A DNA stretch of 21,305 nt, from contig UQKV01000037.1 in assembly GCA_900541665.1 (NCBI GenBank), positions 1 through 21,305 of the forward strand, written 5' to 3'. This stretch comes from an uncultured Collinsella sp. (GTDB lineage: Bacteria; Actinomycetota; Coriobacteriia; Coriobacteriales; Coriobacteriaceae). The notes beneath the pieces were generated by a model that was given only the letters and a program-made list of their open reading frames with translations, was not told the DNA's origin and ran no database searches. This document shows positions 6,623 through 15,254 of the stretch, piece by piece (position 1 is the stretch's first letter; every line of letters begins with the position of its first letter). The translations under genes were made by a program, and so were the position numbers.

Positions 6623-9097
6623 CTACTCCACCGGCTTGAAGATGGTGGCCTGGCCGAAGACGCTGCGGATGAGGGCTTTGGCCTCGTCCTCGGTCTGCGG
6701 GATGCTCGGGGCTGCGCCCTGATGGCCGAAGGGGCTGCCCGCGCCTGGGTTGGACTCCCAAGGGGCAGCGGGGGCGTCCTCCTCTTTGGGGGCAGCTGCA
6801 GCGGGCTTGGGCGCGGACGCCGCACCCGGCACGTCGAACGGCGGCAGATCGTCCCCGCCGGCATCGGCAGCAAAACCGCCGACCATGGCATCGTCGTAGG
6901 GCACCTGCTCGGATTCCCGCGGCGCAGCCTGTGCAGACGGCTGAGCCTTGGGAGCGGACGCGCGCTCGGGCGCGCGGGGCGCTGGCTCGGTCGGGAGCTT
7001 GCCCGTGGCAGGAGCGCCGGCAGGGTTGTCGGAGCGCAGCCAGGGGGCCTTAGCCAGGTCGGATGACTTGGACGCAGGCGCGGCGGCGGGCTTGGGCGCG
7101 GGGACCGGAGCAGCCGGTTTGGACGCCGCGGGCTCAGGCGCCGACGGGGTCGGTACCACCACCGGCGCTGTTATTGGCTGCGGAGCGCTGGCGCTCGAGG
7201 ATACAGGGGCCGCCGAGGACACGGGTTGCGGGTCCGCAGATGCCGCAGCCCGTGCAGATGGAGAATGCTCCTCATGTTGAGGAGCCGGCGTGCCACCCCC
7301 ATCCAGGACATAGTCGACGGTGCGACGACCGAAGACCGCGCAGACCGTCGGCAGGACCACCGACTGCGTGTCGGCGCGACCGAGCATCTTGATGGCAAAG
7401 GTCGAGCCCGCGGGGAACGAGACGGTGAGCTTGGAGCCGTCGTCGGCCGTGGCGCGGGCGTTGAGCAAAAGCCCTGCATAGGAAGCCTGACGTGCCTTGA
7501 CGCGCTCGACGACCTCGGCCCATTTGCGCTGGAGCTCACCGGCATCCTCGACCGCGGGGGTCTCGGCGGCGCCGGCGGCAGCAACCTGGGCGGCGTTGTT
7601 GGGTTTGGACACCGGCACGGTCGATGCGGCAGGCGCGGGAGCCGGAGCCGCAACGGGTTGAGGTGCAGGCGTTACAGGTTTGGGCGCGGGAGCCGGAGCC
7701 GCGGACTTGGGCGCAGGCTGGGCAGCCGGAACAGCAGCGCCGCGGTCCCAAGGCATGCCGCCCTGATGCGCGGACGTAGCAGCGGGGGCGGCGGTCGCCG
7801 CAGGAGTAGCAGCTCGGGCACCCGAGATCAGCGTCGGTTGTTGTGTCGTCGCAGGCGCAGCCGCGACAGCCGCAGGCGCACTCGCTTGAACAGCAGCCAC
7901 GCTCGCCGGCACCGCGGCGTTGGCAACCATGGCCTCCAAGCGTGCCACGCGCTCGGCCAAAGCCTCAATCGTTAAATCGGCCTCGGGACGCGCCAGGCGG
8001 GTACAGGCGATCTCGAGCACCAGGCGCACGTCGCTCGCACCCCTCATCTCCAAGGCAGCATCGTCGAGTACCGTCAGCACACGAGCCAAACGGTCGGCCG
8101 GATGCTCGCCAAAGGCAGCGGCCTCGGCTGCAAGCGCCTCGGCCTGCTCGGAGCCGCCCTCAAATAACTCGGCACGGGCACCGGCAACGCAGGCAACATA
8201 CACGTCGCGCACGTGCGCCACCAGGTCGCGCGTCAGTTCCAGCAGGTCGTTACCTTCCTCGACCTGCGCGCGAATCAGCCCATAGAGCTCGGCGACATCA
8301 CGATCGGCAATGGCGCGCGCAAACTCGCCCAGAATCTGGTCCGAAACTTCGCCCAAAAGAGAGCGGGCATCGTCCGCATGCACGGTGCTGTTGCCGAAGA
8401 CGCTCAGCTGCTCCAGCGTGGAGAGCGCGTCGCGCATGCCGCCCTTGGCATGGCGCGCCACGATGGCAAGCGCCTCGTCGTCGTAGTCGAAGCCTTCCTG
8501 CTCGCACACGTATGCCAGGCGGCGCTCGATATCCTCGTTACCGATGCGGTGGAAATCGAAGCGCTGGCAGCGCGAGAGGATTGTCTCCAGAATCTTTTGC
8601 GGGTCGGTGGTGCACAGCACAAAGATCACGTGCGCCGGCGGCTCCTCGAGCGTCTTGAGCAGCGCGTTGAACGCCGCCGTCGTGAGCATGTGGACCTCGT
8701 CGATGATATAGATCTTGTACTTGCCGCGCACCGGGGCAAAGTTAACGGAATTGATGATCTCCTCGCGCACGTTGTCTACGCCGGTACGGCTTGCGGCATC
8801 GAGCTCGTAGACGTCTGGGTGGTTGCCCTCGGCGATGAGCTCGCATTCCTCACAGGTGCCGTCGGGCATGCAGCCGCTCGCACCCTCGGCGCGCGCCGCC
8901 TCGGCATTGCGGCAGAGCAGCGCCTTGGCAAGAATGCGTGCCATGGTGGTCTTGCCCGTGCCACGCGGACCGCAAAACAGGTACGCATGGGACAGGCGCC
9001 CCTCGGTGATGGCATGCTCGAGCGTCGAGACGATATGCTGCTGGCCCACCACGGAGTCGAAGGTGAGCGGGCGATACTTTCGGTACAACGATTCCAT
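6623..9097 (-). CDS. dnaX: DNA polymerase III subunits gamma/tau
   Basis: 824 residues; longer than typical DnaX (about 560-650) because of Ala/Pro-rich linkers. It is the ATPase of the clamp loader that places the sliding clamp on DNA and couples the replisome. Seen in order: YRKYRPLTFDSVVGQ (5-19), Walker A GPRGTGKT (43-50), zinc-module cysteines (62, 76, 82, 85), Walker B IIDEVHML (131-138), and the SRC motif LSRCQRFDF (174-182); a helical domain to about 390; an Ala/Pro linker (395-515); a folded tau-type domain (about 519-600, KWAEVVERVK to VDYVLDG); a second Ala/Pro linker; and a conserved-looking tail ending IRSVFGQATIFKPVE. GGGGGAG 6 bp before the ATG at 9097 fixes the start; the 73-codon upstream extension has no site. 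No A6G slippery sequence was seen, so no gamma frameshift product is evident. Confidence 0.97.
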   Translation of the reverse strand: MESLYRKYRPLTFDSVVGQQHIVSTLEHAITEGRLSHAYLFCGPRGTGKTTMARILAKALLCRNAEAARAEGASGCMPDGTCEECELIAEGNHPDVYELDAASRTGVDNVREEIINSVNFAPVRGKYKIYIIDEVHMLTTAAFNALLKTLEEPPAHVIFVLCTTDPQKILETILSRCQRFDFHRIGNEDIERRLAYVCEQEGFDYDDEALAIVARHAKGGMRDALSTLEQLSVFGNSTVHADDARSLLGEVSDQILGEFARAIADRDVAELYGLIRAQVEEGNDLLELTRDLVAHVRDVYVACVAGARAELFEGGSEQAEALAAEAAAFGEHPADRLARVLTVLDDAALEMRGASDVRLVLEIACTRLARPEADLTIEALAERVARLEAMVANAAVPASVAAVQASAPAAVAAAPATTQQPTLISGARAATPAATAAPAATSAHQGGMPWDRGAAVPAAQPAPKSAAPAPAPKPVTPAPQPVAAPAPAPAASTVPVSKPNNAAQVAAAGAAETPAVEDAGELQRKWAEVVERVKARQASYAGLLLNARATADDGSKLTVSFPAGSTFAIKMLGRADTQSVVLPTVCAVFGRRTVDYVLDGGGTPAPQHEEHSPSARAAASADPQPVSSAAPVSSSASAPQPITAPVVVPTPSAPEPAASKPAAPVPAPKPAAAPASKSSDLAKAPWLRSDNPAGAPATGKLPTEPAPRAPERASAPKAQPSAQAAPRESEQVPYDDAMVGGFAADAGGDDLPPFDVPGAASAPKPAAAAPKEEDAPAAPWESNPGAGSPFGHQGAAPSIPQTEDEAKALIRSVFGQATIFKPVE

Positions 9098-9212
9098 GGG
9101 TGCTCCCCCGGGTATACTGAGTCTTGTTGCCGCGGCGGCCATGCGGTCGCACGGCATACTGCATCCATAATAACCCGTACGGCGAGCCCGCCGCGATAGG
9201 AGTCCAAAGAGC

Positions 9213-9929
9213 ATGGCAGACGCAGAGAGCAACCTCGTTCCCTCCGAAGCAGCCGACCAGGTCGAGGTCGCGCTCGAGACGCAGGCAGCAGCCGATGACG
9301 GCATCCTGTACCTCAACGAGTATCAGTACGAAAACGACCTCGTCACCGACTTTGCGCGCCTGGTCGCCTCGCCCAGGCGCCGTGGCTCCCTGTACGTCGC
9401 CGCGGCAATTGCCGCGCTCATCGGCATCGGCATGCTGGTGGCCGGCGGCAACTGGATCAAGTTTGGCGTCGTCCTGATCGTGTTCGGCGCCTTTTTGGCC
9501 TGGTGGAGCAAGAACCTGCACCACACGCTCGCGCGCGACTTTATCGATGCCGTCGAGGCCGACGAGTCCATGGGCGGCCGCTATCGCCGCGTCGCCGCCA
9601 ACGAGGACGGTCTGATGGTATGGGGCAAGAGCGGCAAGTCGCAGTTCTTCCCGTTTGAGAGGCTCGACCATGTACTCGACGGCGAGCGCATCTTTGTGGC
9701 CATGTTCGCCGACCAGGGCGTGACGATCCCTAAGGACACCTTTGTGCGTGGTGATGCCGAGCAGTTTGGCTCCTTCCTCAAGACGCGCATCAACAAAAAG
9801 CTGCGCATCGAGACCAAACGCAAAAAGATGAAGGCCGAAAAGGCCGCTGCCAAGGCCAAGCAGGAAAGCGAGCCTAAGAATGCAAAGGCCAAACAGCGCA
9901 AGCAGAAGAAGAACAAGAAGAAGCGCTAA
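9213..9929 (+). CDS. YcxB-like membrane protein with Lys-rich tail
   Basis: 238 residues. An acidic N-terminus (1-45) is followed by two adjacent membrane helices (about 58-78 and 82-99) and a cytoplasmic domain (105-195) with the pattern of the YcxB-like C-terminal domain: ANEDGLMVWGKSGKSQFFPFERLDHV, then an ending around IPKDTFVRGDAEQFGSFLK. Residues 195-238 are very rich in Lys and Arg and may contact nucleic acid or acidic phospholipids. AGGAG lies 10 bp before the ATG. It is divergent from dnaX (115 bp between starts) and 142 bp ahead of the kinase cluster, which has its own promoter candidate, so it is probably a separate unit. Family assignment comes from memory of the domain layout; the function of YcxB proteins is not known. 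Confidence 0.75.
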   Translation: MADAESNLVPSEAADQVEVALETQAAADDGILYLNEYQYENDLVTDFARLVASPRRRGSLYVAAAIAALIGIGMLVAGGNWIKFGVVLIVFGAFLAWWSKNLHHTLARDFIDAVEADESMGGRYRRVAANEDGLMVWGKSGKSQFFPFERLDHVLDGERIFVAMFADQGVTIPKDTFVRGDAEQFGSFLKTRINKKLRIETKRKKMKAEKAAAKAKQESEPKNAKAKQRKQKKNKKKR

Positions 9930-9963
9930 GGCCAAGTCAGATAGGCCACCTCGCCCCGCTACC

Positions 9964-9991
9964 TTCACCATGCGCCCGAGCGTGCTAAACT
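9964..9991 (+). promoter_or_regulatory. Candidate promoter of the kinase/fha/PBP cluster
   Basis: TTCACC (9964-9969), 16-bp spacer, TAAACT (9986-9991) preceded by TGC, giving an extended -10 element TGCTAAACT. It is 80 bp before the first kinase start, in a 142-bp gap, and no other promoter-like pair stands out in this gap. Confidence 0.5.
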
Positions 9992-10071
9992 AGCAGCATC
10001 TATGCCACCGCGAACGGCTCGGCTCCGCGCCTGCCGCTCGCAAACGAACTTTAAACGCACGAGGGTTGGCC

Positions 10072-11925
10072 ATGCCGCTTTTCTCGCAACATACCGCCCG
10101 GTTCTCGCCGGACGTTCCCTTGGAGGGCACCAGCTCTCGCGAGCTGCTCAAGCGGTTCCAGCCGCTCGAGACGCTTGCGACCGGCGGTTTTGGCTCCATC
10201 GAGATCTGCCGCGACACGCACCTGCGCCGTCGCGTCGCCATTAAGCGCATCCCCCTTATCAACGGTGCCGGCATGCCCGCCAGCGACATCATGGATGTCC
10301 TGCGCGAGGCACACACCGCCGCCATGCTTCAACATCCCAATATCGTGCAGGTTATCGACTTTACGCACGACACCGCCTATGCCTACCTCGTCATGGAGTA
10401 TGTCGACGGTATGTCATTGGCCGAGTTTTTGCATCGCGTGGATGGCCATTCGCTCACCTTTGACGAGGCCGCGGCAATTGCCGACGCGCTGGGCCAGGCG
10501 CTCACCTTCGCCCATAGCAACGGCGTGCTCCACCTGGATATTAAGCCCGCCAACGTGCTCATCGACCACTCGGGCAATGTAAAGCTCACCGACTTTGGCA
10601 TGGCGCGGCTGTCGTCTGCCGGCGGCTTTGGCGGCTCGCGCGGCGGCACCATCGGCTACATGCCGCCCGAACAGCTCGATATCGAGACCGGCACAGTCGA
10701 CGAGCGCGCCGATGTCTTTGCCCTCGCCTGTGTAATCTACGAGGGCCTGTGCGGCAGCGCTCCCTTTATGGCCGCCACGCCCGGCGACTCGCTCGACCGC
10801 ATCATCGGCGGTGCCACCTACCCCAGCGAGCTCATCCCGCACTTTCCCCCGGGAGCCGAGGCTGCGCTCATGAGCGCCCTCTCTCCCATGCCACAAGACC
10901 GCCCCAACAGCATCGAGGCATTTTGCGACCAGCTGCTCGCCGGCTTGGGCAGCGTGCGCGAGGGCCGTCGCAGCCTGGAGCAGATGGTGGGCGAGCTGTC
11001 GGATGACGAGCGCGCGGCAGACGATATCGAATCGTTGCCCTATGAGGACGACACCATCGAGGTCGACCCCGCGCTTGGTTGGGCCGGCACGCGTTGGAGC
11101 CACGCACGCGATTACACCATGCGCGCCATCTCGGCGCTAGCGTGTGGTGCCTTTAGCTTTTTGATCATGCAGACGACTGGCGTCGCGGCGCTTCCCGGAC
11201 TTATTGCCGCGGCCATCGCGATTGGGGCGGCCGCCGGCCTGGCCCCGCAGATTGGCTCGGCTATCTCGGCCGTGGGCTTTTTGGTACTTATGGCCAACGC
11301 CACCATGCAGGCGCAGGGCATCCTGTCGATGCTGCCCGTCGCGGTGCTCTTTGCCGCTGCCATGTCCGGTTGGTGGATCGCCTGGGGCCGCACCGAGGCC
11401 GCCGCGAGCGCCGCGCTCACCTGCGCGGTGGCACTTGGCTGTCTAACGGGCGACGCCCTCCTTGCCGCCGGGGTCGCCGCCGGCATCGCGGCCTTTTGGC
11501 TCGGCCCGGCAAGCGCCGCGGCCGCCACGGGGATGGGCGCGCTTTTTGGCCGCCTGGCTACGGTTGCGCTTTCCGCCGGAGGCGTGCTGGGGCTCGGCAA
11601 TGTTGCCACGGCACTGGGAGACATGCTCTTCTGGGCTGCCGTCGTGCTCGTCGCGGCGACAGCTGCACTGACATCTCTGCTGCTCAACGCCCATGCCAAG
11701 CGTGCCGAGCAGGGCTCAAACCTGGCTGCAATCGCTGCCATCGCCGGCTGCGGAATAGGCTCCGCGGCGTCGCTCTGTCTTGCACACCATATGGAAATTG
11801 CCAGCCTTGCGGCCGCGGTCGTCGTCAAGGCGGCGGTTGCGGGAACCCTATCCTCTATAATCGTTGGGATATGCCTATATTTGCTCGGATACCAAAGAAC
11901 CTATACGGAGAGTGATCTTTCGTGA
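10072..11925 (+). CDS. Ser/Thr protein kinase with HLD catalytic loop and highly hydrophobic polytopic C-terminus
   Basis: 617 residues. The kinase domain (about 28-290) has a glycine loop ATGGFGSI (36-43), VAIKRI (K58), catalytic loop HLDIKPANVL (154-163, D156, N161), TDFGMA (D174) and MPPEQ (197-201). The Arg usual before the catalytic Asp is Leu, so this is a non-RD kinase and may not need activation-loop phosphorylation. An acidic linker (310-335) leads to about eight predicted membrane helices rich in Ala/Gly (352-610). The ATG at 10072 is preferred because GAGGG precedes it by 6 bp; a TTG at 10066 directly abuts that site. The gene ends in a 4-base overlap (GTGA) with fhaA. Position at the head of the fha-pstP-SEDS-PBP-pknB cluster suggests a role in cell growth control. 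It is not an orthologue of PknA by layout. Confidence 0.9.
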   Translation: MPLFSQHTARFSPDVPLEGTSSRELLKRFQPLETLATGGFGSIEICRDTHLRRRVAIKRIPLINGAGMPASDIMDVLREAHTAAMLQHPNIVQVIDFTHDTAYAYLVMEYVDGMSLAEFLHRVDGHSLTFDEAAAIADALGQALTFAHSNGVLHLDIKPANVLIDHSGNVKLTDFGMARLSSAGGFGGSRGGTIGYMPPEQLDIETGTVDERADVFALACVIYEGLCGSAPFMAATPGDSLDRIIGGATYPSELIPHFPPGAEAALMSALSPMPQDRPNSIEAFCDQLLAGLGSVREGRRSLEQMVGELSDDERAADDIESLPYEDDTIEVDPALGWAGTRWSHARDYTMRAISALACGAFSFLIMQTTGVAALPGLIAAAIAIGAAAGLAPQIGSAISAVGFLVLMANATMQAQGILSMLPVAVLFAAAMSGWWIAWGRTEAAASAALTCAVALGCLTGDALLAAGVAAGIAAFWLGPASAAAATGMGALFGRLATVALSAGGVLGLGNVATALGDMLFWAAVVLVAATAALTSLLLNAHAKRAEQGSNLAAIAAIAGCGIGSAASLCLAHHMEIASLAAAVVVKAAVAGTLSSIIVGICLYLLGYQRTYTESDLS

Positions 11926-12932
11926 ACTTCCTGAACATCTTCGAGGACCACGTGGCCGGCATCTTCGGTGCCACCCGTGCCCCGTTCTCCTTTAAGAAGC
12001 TTGCCAAGCAGGCCGCTCGCGACATGGAGGATCAGACTCTGGTGATCAACGGCGTCAACACCGCGCCGGCACTCTATACCATCCTGATCGCCGCCGACGA
12101 CGATCCCATGCTCGCCCCGTTCTACCCCGAGCTTTCGCGCGAAGTCCGCGAGTTTGTGAAGGCACAGGCCGAAAAGCGCCGCTATGTGTTTGTCGGCGAA
12201 CCTCTCGTTCGCTTTATGATCGACCCACAGCTGCGTGCCGGTAAGTTCTCGGTCTTTGCCGAGAACGTCGACGCCCCCACGCTCGGTCGTCTGTACGAGG
12301 AAGAGCGCGCCTACCAGAATGGCCTGGGCCAGAACAACTCGGCCGCAAGCCGCGCCGCCAGCGCTCCCCGCGCCGGCAAGCAGCAATTCGCCGCTCCGCA
12401 GCAACAGCACCCCGCCGCCATGCCCCAGCAGCCGACGCCCCGTGCCGCCGCTCCCGACCCGCTCGCCGTGGCCGATCCCTTTGCGCCCAGCGTCCCCGAC
12501 CCCGCCGCCGCGCCCATCCCCGTGCCGCAGACCGTCTCTCGTGACGCCCTCGCCGGTATGGGCGGAGCCGCCGCGACCGGCGCCGCCGTGGGCCTTGGCG
12601 CCGCGGCCGGTATTGCCTCCAACATGGCGAGCACCCGCGCCCCGCAGCGCCCGCTCGCCCAGCTCGTCGACGTCGTGAGCGGCGAGAGCCACAGCATCAC
12701 TTCCGCACAGGTGACCATCGGTCGCGAGCGCTCGGTTTCGGACATCGCCCTGCGCGACCCCAACGTGTCGCGCCGTCACGCCCAGCTCACCTTCACCGGT
12801 TCGGACTGGTCGATCGAGGACCTCAATTCCACCAACGGCACGCTCGTCAACAACCGCCGCATCACGCGCTGCCCGCTGCGCAACGGCGACCTGCTGACGT
12901 TTGGCCTGAGCACCTTTGAATTTAGGGGATAG
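11922..12932 (+). CDS. fhaA: FhaA-like protein: DUF3662 domain plus FHA domain
   Basis: 336 residues. Residues 1-135 match the DUF3662 (FhaA N-terminal) pattern, MNFLNIFEDHVAGIFG at the start, then MEDQTLVINGVNTAPALYTI around 35-54. A 100-residue Ala/Pro/Gln linker (136-240) follows, then an FHA domain (about 247-336) with all expected phosphothreonine contacts: TIGRERSVSD (265-274, R268), VSRRHAQL (282-289) and LNSTNGTLV (301-309). In mycobacteria FhaA reads PknB-phosphorylated partners in peptidoglycan synthesis and division. The start is GTG at 11922, overlapping the kinase stop, with GGAGAG 9 bp upstream. The next gene begins 6 bp after the stop. Confidence 0.93.
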   Translation: MNFLNIFEDHVAGIFGATRAPFSFKKLAKQAARDMEDQTLVINGVNTAPALYTILIAADDDPMLAPFYPELSREVREFVKAQAEKRRYVFVGEPLVRFMIDPQLRAGKFSVFAENVDAPTLGRLYEEERAYQNGLGQNNSAASRAASAPRAGKQQFAAPQQQHPAAMPQQPTPRAAAPDPLAVADPFAPSVPDPAAAPIPVPQTVSRDALAGMGGAAATGAAVGLGAAAGIASNMASTRAPQRPLAQLVDVVSGESHSITSAQVTIGRERSVSDIALRDPNVSRRHAQLTFTGSDWSIEDLNSTNGTLVNNRRITRCPLRNGDLLTFGLSTFEFRG

Positions 12933-12938
12933 TCGCTT

Positions 12939-13355
12939 ATGAACATCGATATCGTCCTTTTTGCAGGCCGCATCGTCCTGGTCGCCCTGCTCTACATCTT
13001 CCTGTTCGCCGTCATGAAAACCGGCGTGGGACTCGTACGCGGCCAGCGCCGCGACTCCGCTATCTGGACGATCGATGTGGACAAGGGTCCACGCGGCATC
13101 CGTGGCATCCATGTAGACATGCTCGGCCCCGTCATCGTGGGCCGCTCGCCGTCCTCGGACATCTGCATCAACGAACCGTTTGTCTCGGCCTCGCACGCAC
13201 GCTTTTCGCTGCAGGGCCCGGCACTCATCATCGAAGACCTCAACTCTTTGAACGGCACGCTCGTTAACGGCCGTCAGCTGGTGGAGCCCGCAACGCTGCG
13301 CGAGGGTGACGAGGTCCAGATTGGCGACGTGGTCATGAAGGTGAACCGTCGATGA
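12939..13355 (+). CDS. fhaB: FhaB-like membrane-anchored FHA protein
   Basis: 138 residues. One N-terminal membrane helix (about 5-27) is followed by a short basic linker and an FHA domain (about 52-137) with intact binding residues: VIVGRSPSSD (65-74, R69), VSASHARFS (82-90) and LNSLNGTLVN (101-110). This is the layout of actinobacterial FhaB (FipA), a division-associated phosphothreonine reader at the membrane. AGGGGA, inside the end of fhaA, lies 9 bp before the ATG, and the stop overlaps the phosphatase start (ATGA), so translation is coupled on both sides. Confidence 0.93.
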   Translation: MNIDIVLFAGRIVLVALLYIFLFAVMKTGVGLVRGQRRDSAIWTIDVDKGPRGIRGIHVDMLGPVIVGRSPSSDICINEPFVSASHARFSLQGPALIIEDLNSLNGTLVNGRQLVEPATLREGDEVQIGDVVMKVNRR

Positions 13356-15238
13356 TCGACGAGGAGAACAAGTCCGCAACCATGCCCGAGACGCCGACTG
13401 CCCCCGCAGCTGCGCCGGCTCATGCCGCTCCAGCGCGCCCTGCGACCGTGGAGCCCGAGGACACGGTGTTCTCCCTGCCTCTTTCGCATGTAACTCAAGA
13501 ATATCCGGCACTCGTCGATGACGAGGACGCCGACACCGAGCAGCTCGACGCCCCCATCGGCGCGCACGCTGCCGAACAGCCCGCGGAACCGGAGGCAACG
13601 TCCGCACCGGCTCACTTTGCCGAGCCCGTCGCCGAGGCGATTAACGAGAGCGCTGCCGTGTTTGCAGCCCCCGAGCCTGCCGCGCCGGTATTCCCCGTCG
13701 CCCCGGCAAGCGAGGCGGCACCCGCATCCGCAACGCCTGCCGAAGTCGAGCAGCCCGCCGCAGCCCCCGAGCCCGCCGCTCAACCCCAGAGCTCGCCCGC
13801 GCCGTCGCACTTTGCGACGCCCGAGCCGACGGCTGTCGAGCCGCAGCAGGACGGCGATCCCGCCGACCGCGTAACCGAAGATCTCAACCTTCCGGACGTC
13901 TCCGACGCCGAGTCGGGAGACGATACCGACACCGTCTCCCCCGGCGACACCGCCGAGATCGATGTCGCGGCCGTGGAGGCAAAGCTCAAAGATCCCGGCT
14001 CGACCATGAGCTTTGAGCCGCTGGCCGACGAGCGCATCGAGACCGACTCGACCTACGACGCCGGCACCACCACGCAGCTTATGTGGGGCGCCCGCTCCGA
14101 CGTCGGATGCGTACGCCCGCACAATGAGGACTCCTATCTGGTGCAGTCGCCGCTCTTTTGCGTGTGCGACGGCATGGGAGGACACGCCGCCGGCGAGGTG
14201 GCATCCTCCATCGCCGTCGAGACCATCGCCAAGACGGCACCACAGTCCGCCGACGCCGCGCGCCTGGCCGCAGCCGTCGAGGCCGCCAACGCCGCCGTGA
14301 TCGAGGCCGCCCTCAACGGCCTGGGCAAACCCGGCATGGGATGCACGGCCACCTGTGCCTACATCGAAAACGACACGCTCGCCATCGCCCACGTGGGCGA
14401 CTCGCGCGCCTACCTGCTCCACGAGGGTACGCTCATCCGCGTGACCCGCGATCACTCCTACGTGGAGGAGCTCGTGGATGCCGGCGATATTACGGCCGAC
14501 GAGGCCCGCGTCCACCCCAACCGCTCGGTCATCACCCGCGCGCTGGGCTCGGATCCCGCCATGTATGCCGACCACTTTACCCTGCACATCGAGGAAGGCG
14601 ACCGCCTGATTCTGTGCTCCGATGGTCTTTCGAGCATGATTCCCGATAGCGATATCGAGAACATCGCTACGCAGTCCTCGAGCGCACAGATCTGTGTCGA
14701 CAACTTGGTGGACGCGGCGCTCGCCGCCGGCGGCCACGACAATGTGACCGTGGTGGTCGTCGACCTGGTCGACGACGGCGTCATGCGCGAGGCAAAACGC
14801 GTCCGACGCCGCAATGTCACCATCGCCACCGTCTTGGCCCTTGTCTTTGTGCTGGTAGCAGGCATCTGGGCATACACGGGCGTCACCGGCTCCTATTACT
14901 TGGGAACCTACCACGGCAATGTCGCCGTCTGGCGCGGCCTGCCCGGCAAGACGCTCGGGGTCGAGCTCCACTGGCTCGAGAGCGAAACCAGCATCAAGCT
15001 GTCCGACCTGCCCGAAGACACGCAAAACCGCCTGAAGGCAGGCATTCCGCAAACGAGTGTCGACGATGCGCAGGACACCATTTCCAAGTACCGCCATCAG
15101 ATTGACGAGGAGCAGACCCGTCAGGTGATTGACGCGCAAACGATTCGCAACAACACCGATCAGGAATCCACCTCCGAGTCAGATTCCGAGAAAACCGCCG
15201 AACAGTCAGCCGAGGCCGAAGCCTCCGATAAGAATTAG
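13352..15238 (+). CDS. pstP: Membrane PP2C-type Ser/Thr phosphatase (PstP-like) with long N-terminal extension
   Basis: 628 residues. The PP2C domain spans about 240-475, with metal and catalytic motifs VRPHNEDSYLV (254-264), CDGMGGHAAGE (272-282), AHVGDSRAYL (346-355), LCSDGLSSMI (421-430) and GGHDNVTVVV (460-469). A membrane helix (about 488-509) and an extracytoplasmic tail of about 115 residues follow, ending in a Ser/Glu-rich stretch. It removes phosphates placed by the cluster's kinases on their targets. Unusually, about 235 residues of acidic, Pro/Ala-rich, probably disordered sequence precede the PP2C domain, whereas PstP proteins normally begin with it. The ATG at 13352 overlaps the fhaB stop. 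An internal ATG at 14006 would give a normal-length protein but has no better context, so I keep the long form. Confidence 0.92.
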   Translation: MIDEENKSATMPETPTAPAAAPAHAAPARPATVEPEDTVFSLPLSHVTQEYPALVDDEDADTEQLDAPIGAHAAEQPAEPEATSAPAHFAEPVAEAINESAAVFAAPEPAAPVFPVAPASEAAPASATPAEVEQPAAAPEPAAQPQSSPAPSHFATPEPTAVEPQQDGDPADRVTEDLNLPDVSDAESGDDTDTVSPGDTAEIDVAAVEAKLKDPGSTMSFEPLADERIETDSTYDAGTTTQLMWGARSDVGCVRPHNEDSYLVQSPLFCVCDGMGGHAAGEVASSIAVETIAKTAPQSADAARLAAAVEAANAAVIEAALNGLGKPGMGCTATCAYIENDTLAIAHVGDSRAYLLHEGTLIRVTRDHSYVEELVDAGDITADEARVHPNRSVITRALGSDPAMYADHFTLHIEEGDRLILCSDGLSSMIPDSDIENIATQSSSAQICVDNLVDAALAAGGHDNVTVVVVDLVDDGVMREAKRVRRRNVTIATVLALVFVLVAGIWAYTGVTGSYYLGTYHGNVAVWRGLPGKTLGVELHWLESETSIKLSDLPEDTQNRLKAGIPQTSVDDAQDTISKYRHQIDEEQTRQVIDAQTIRNNTDQESTSESDSEKTAEQSAEAEASDKN

Positions 15239-15254
15239 AAAGGGAGTGCCGCTT

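Noticed and set aside
6623..9097. Programmed frameshift in dnaX giving a gamma subunit
   Set aside because: No A6G-type slippery sequence was seen in the coding strand, and the long C-terminal part is open and looks conserved.
8213..9199. 328-codon plus-strand frame antisense to dnaX
   Set aside because: Opposite to the conserved ATPase domain of dnaX; no start signal and no recognisable protein.
9098..9316. 73-codon N-terminal extension of DnaX
   Set aside because: DnaX homologues begin at MESLYRKYRP-like sequence, GGGGGAG precedes that ATG, and the extension would overlap the divergent gene at 9213.
11901..13607. 568-codon minus-strand open frame antisense to fhaA and fhaB
   Set aside because: Runs antisense across two well-supported FHA genes; Arg/His/Gly-rich composition without domains.
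13274..15139. 621-codon minus-strand open frame antisense to the phosphatase
   Set aside because: A shadow of GC-rich codon bias: it covers the PP2C gene, whose motifs are clear, has low-complexity Gly/Arg/Val composition and no ribosome binding site.
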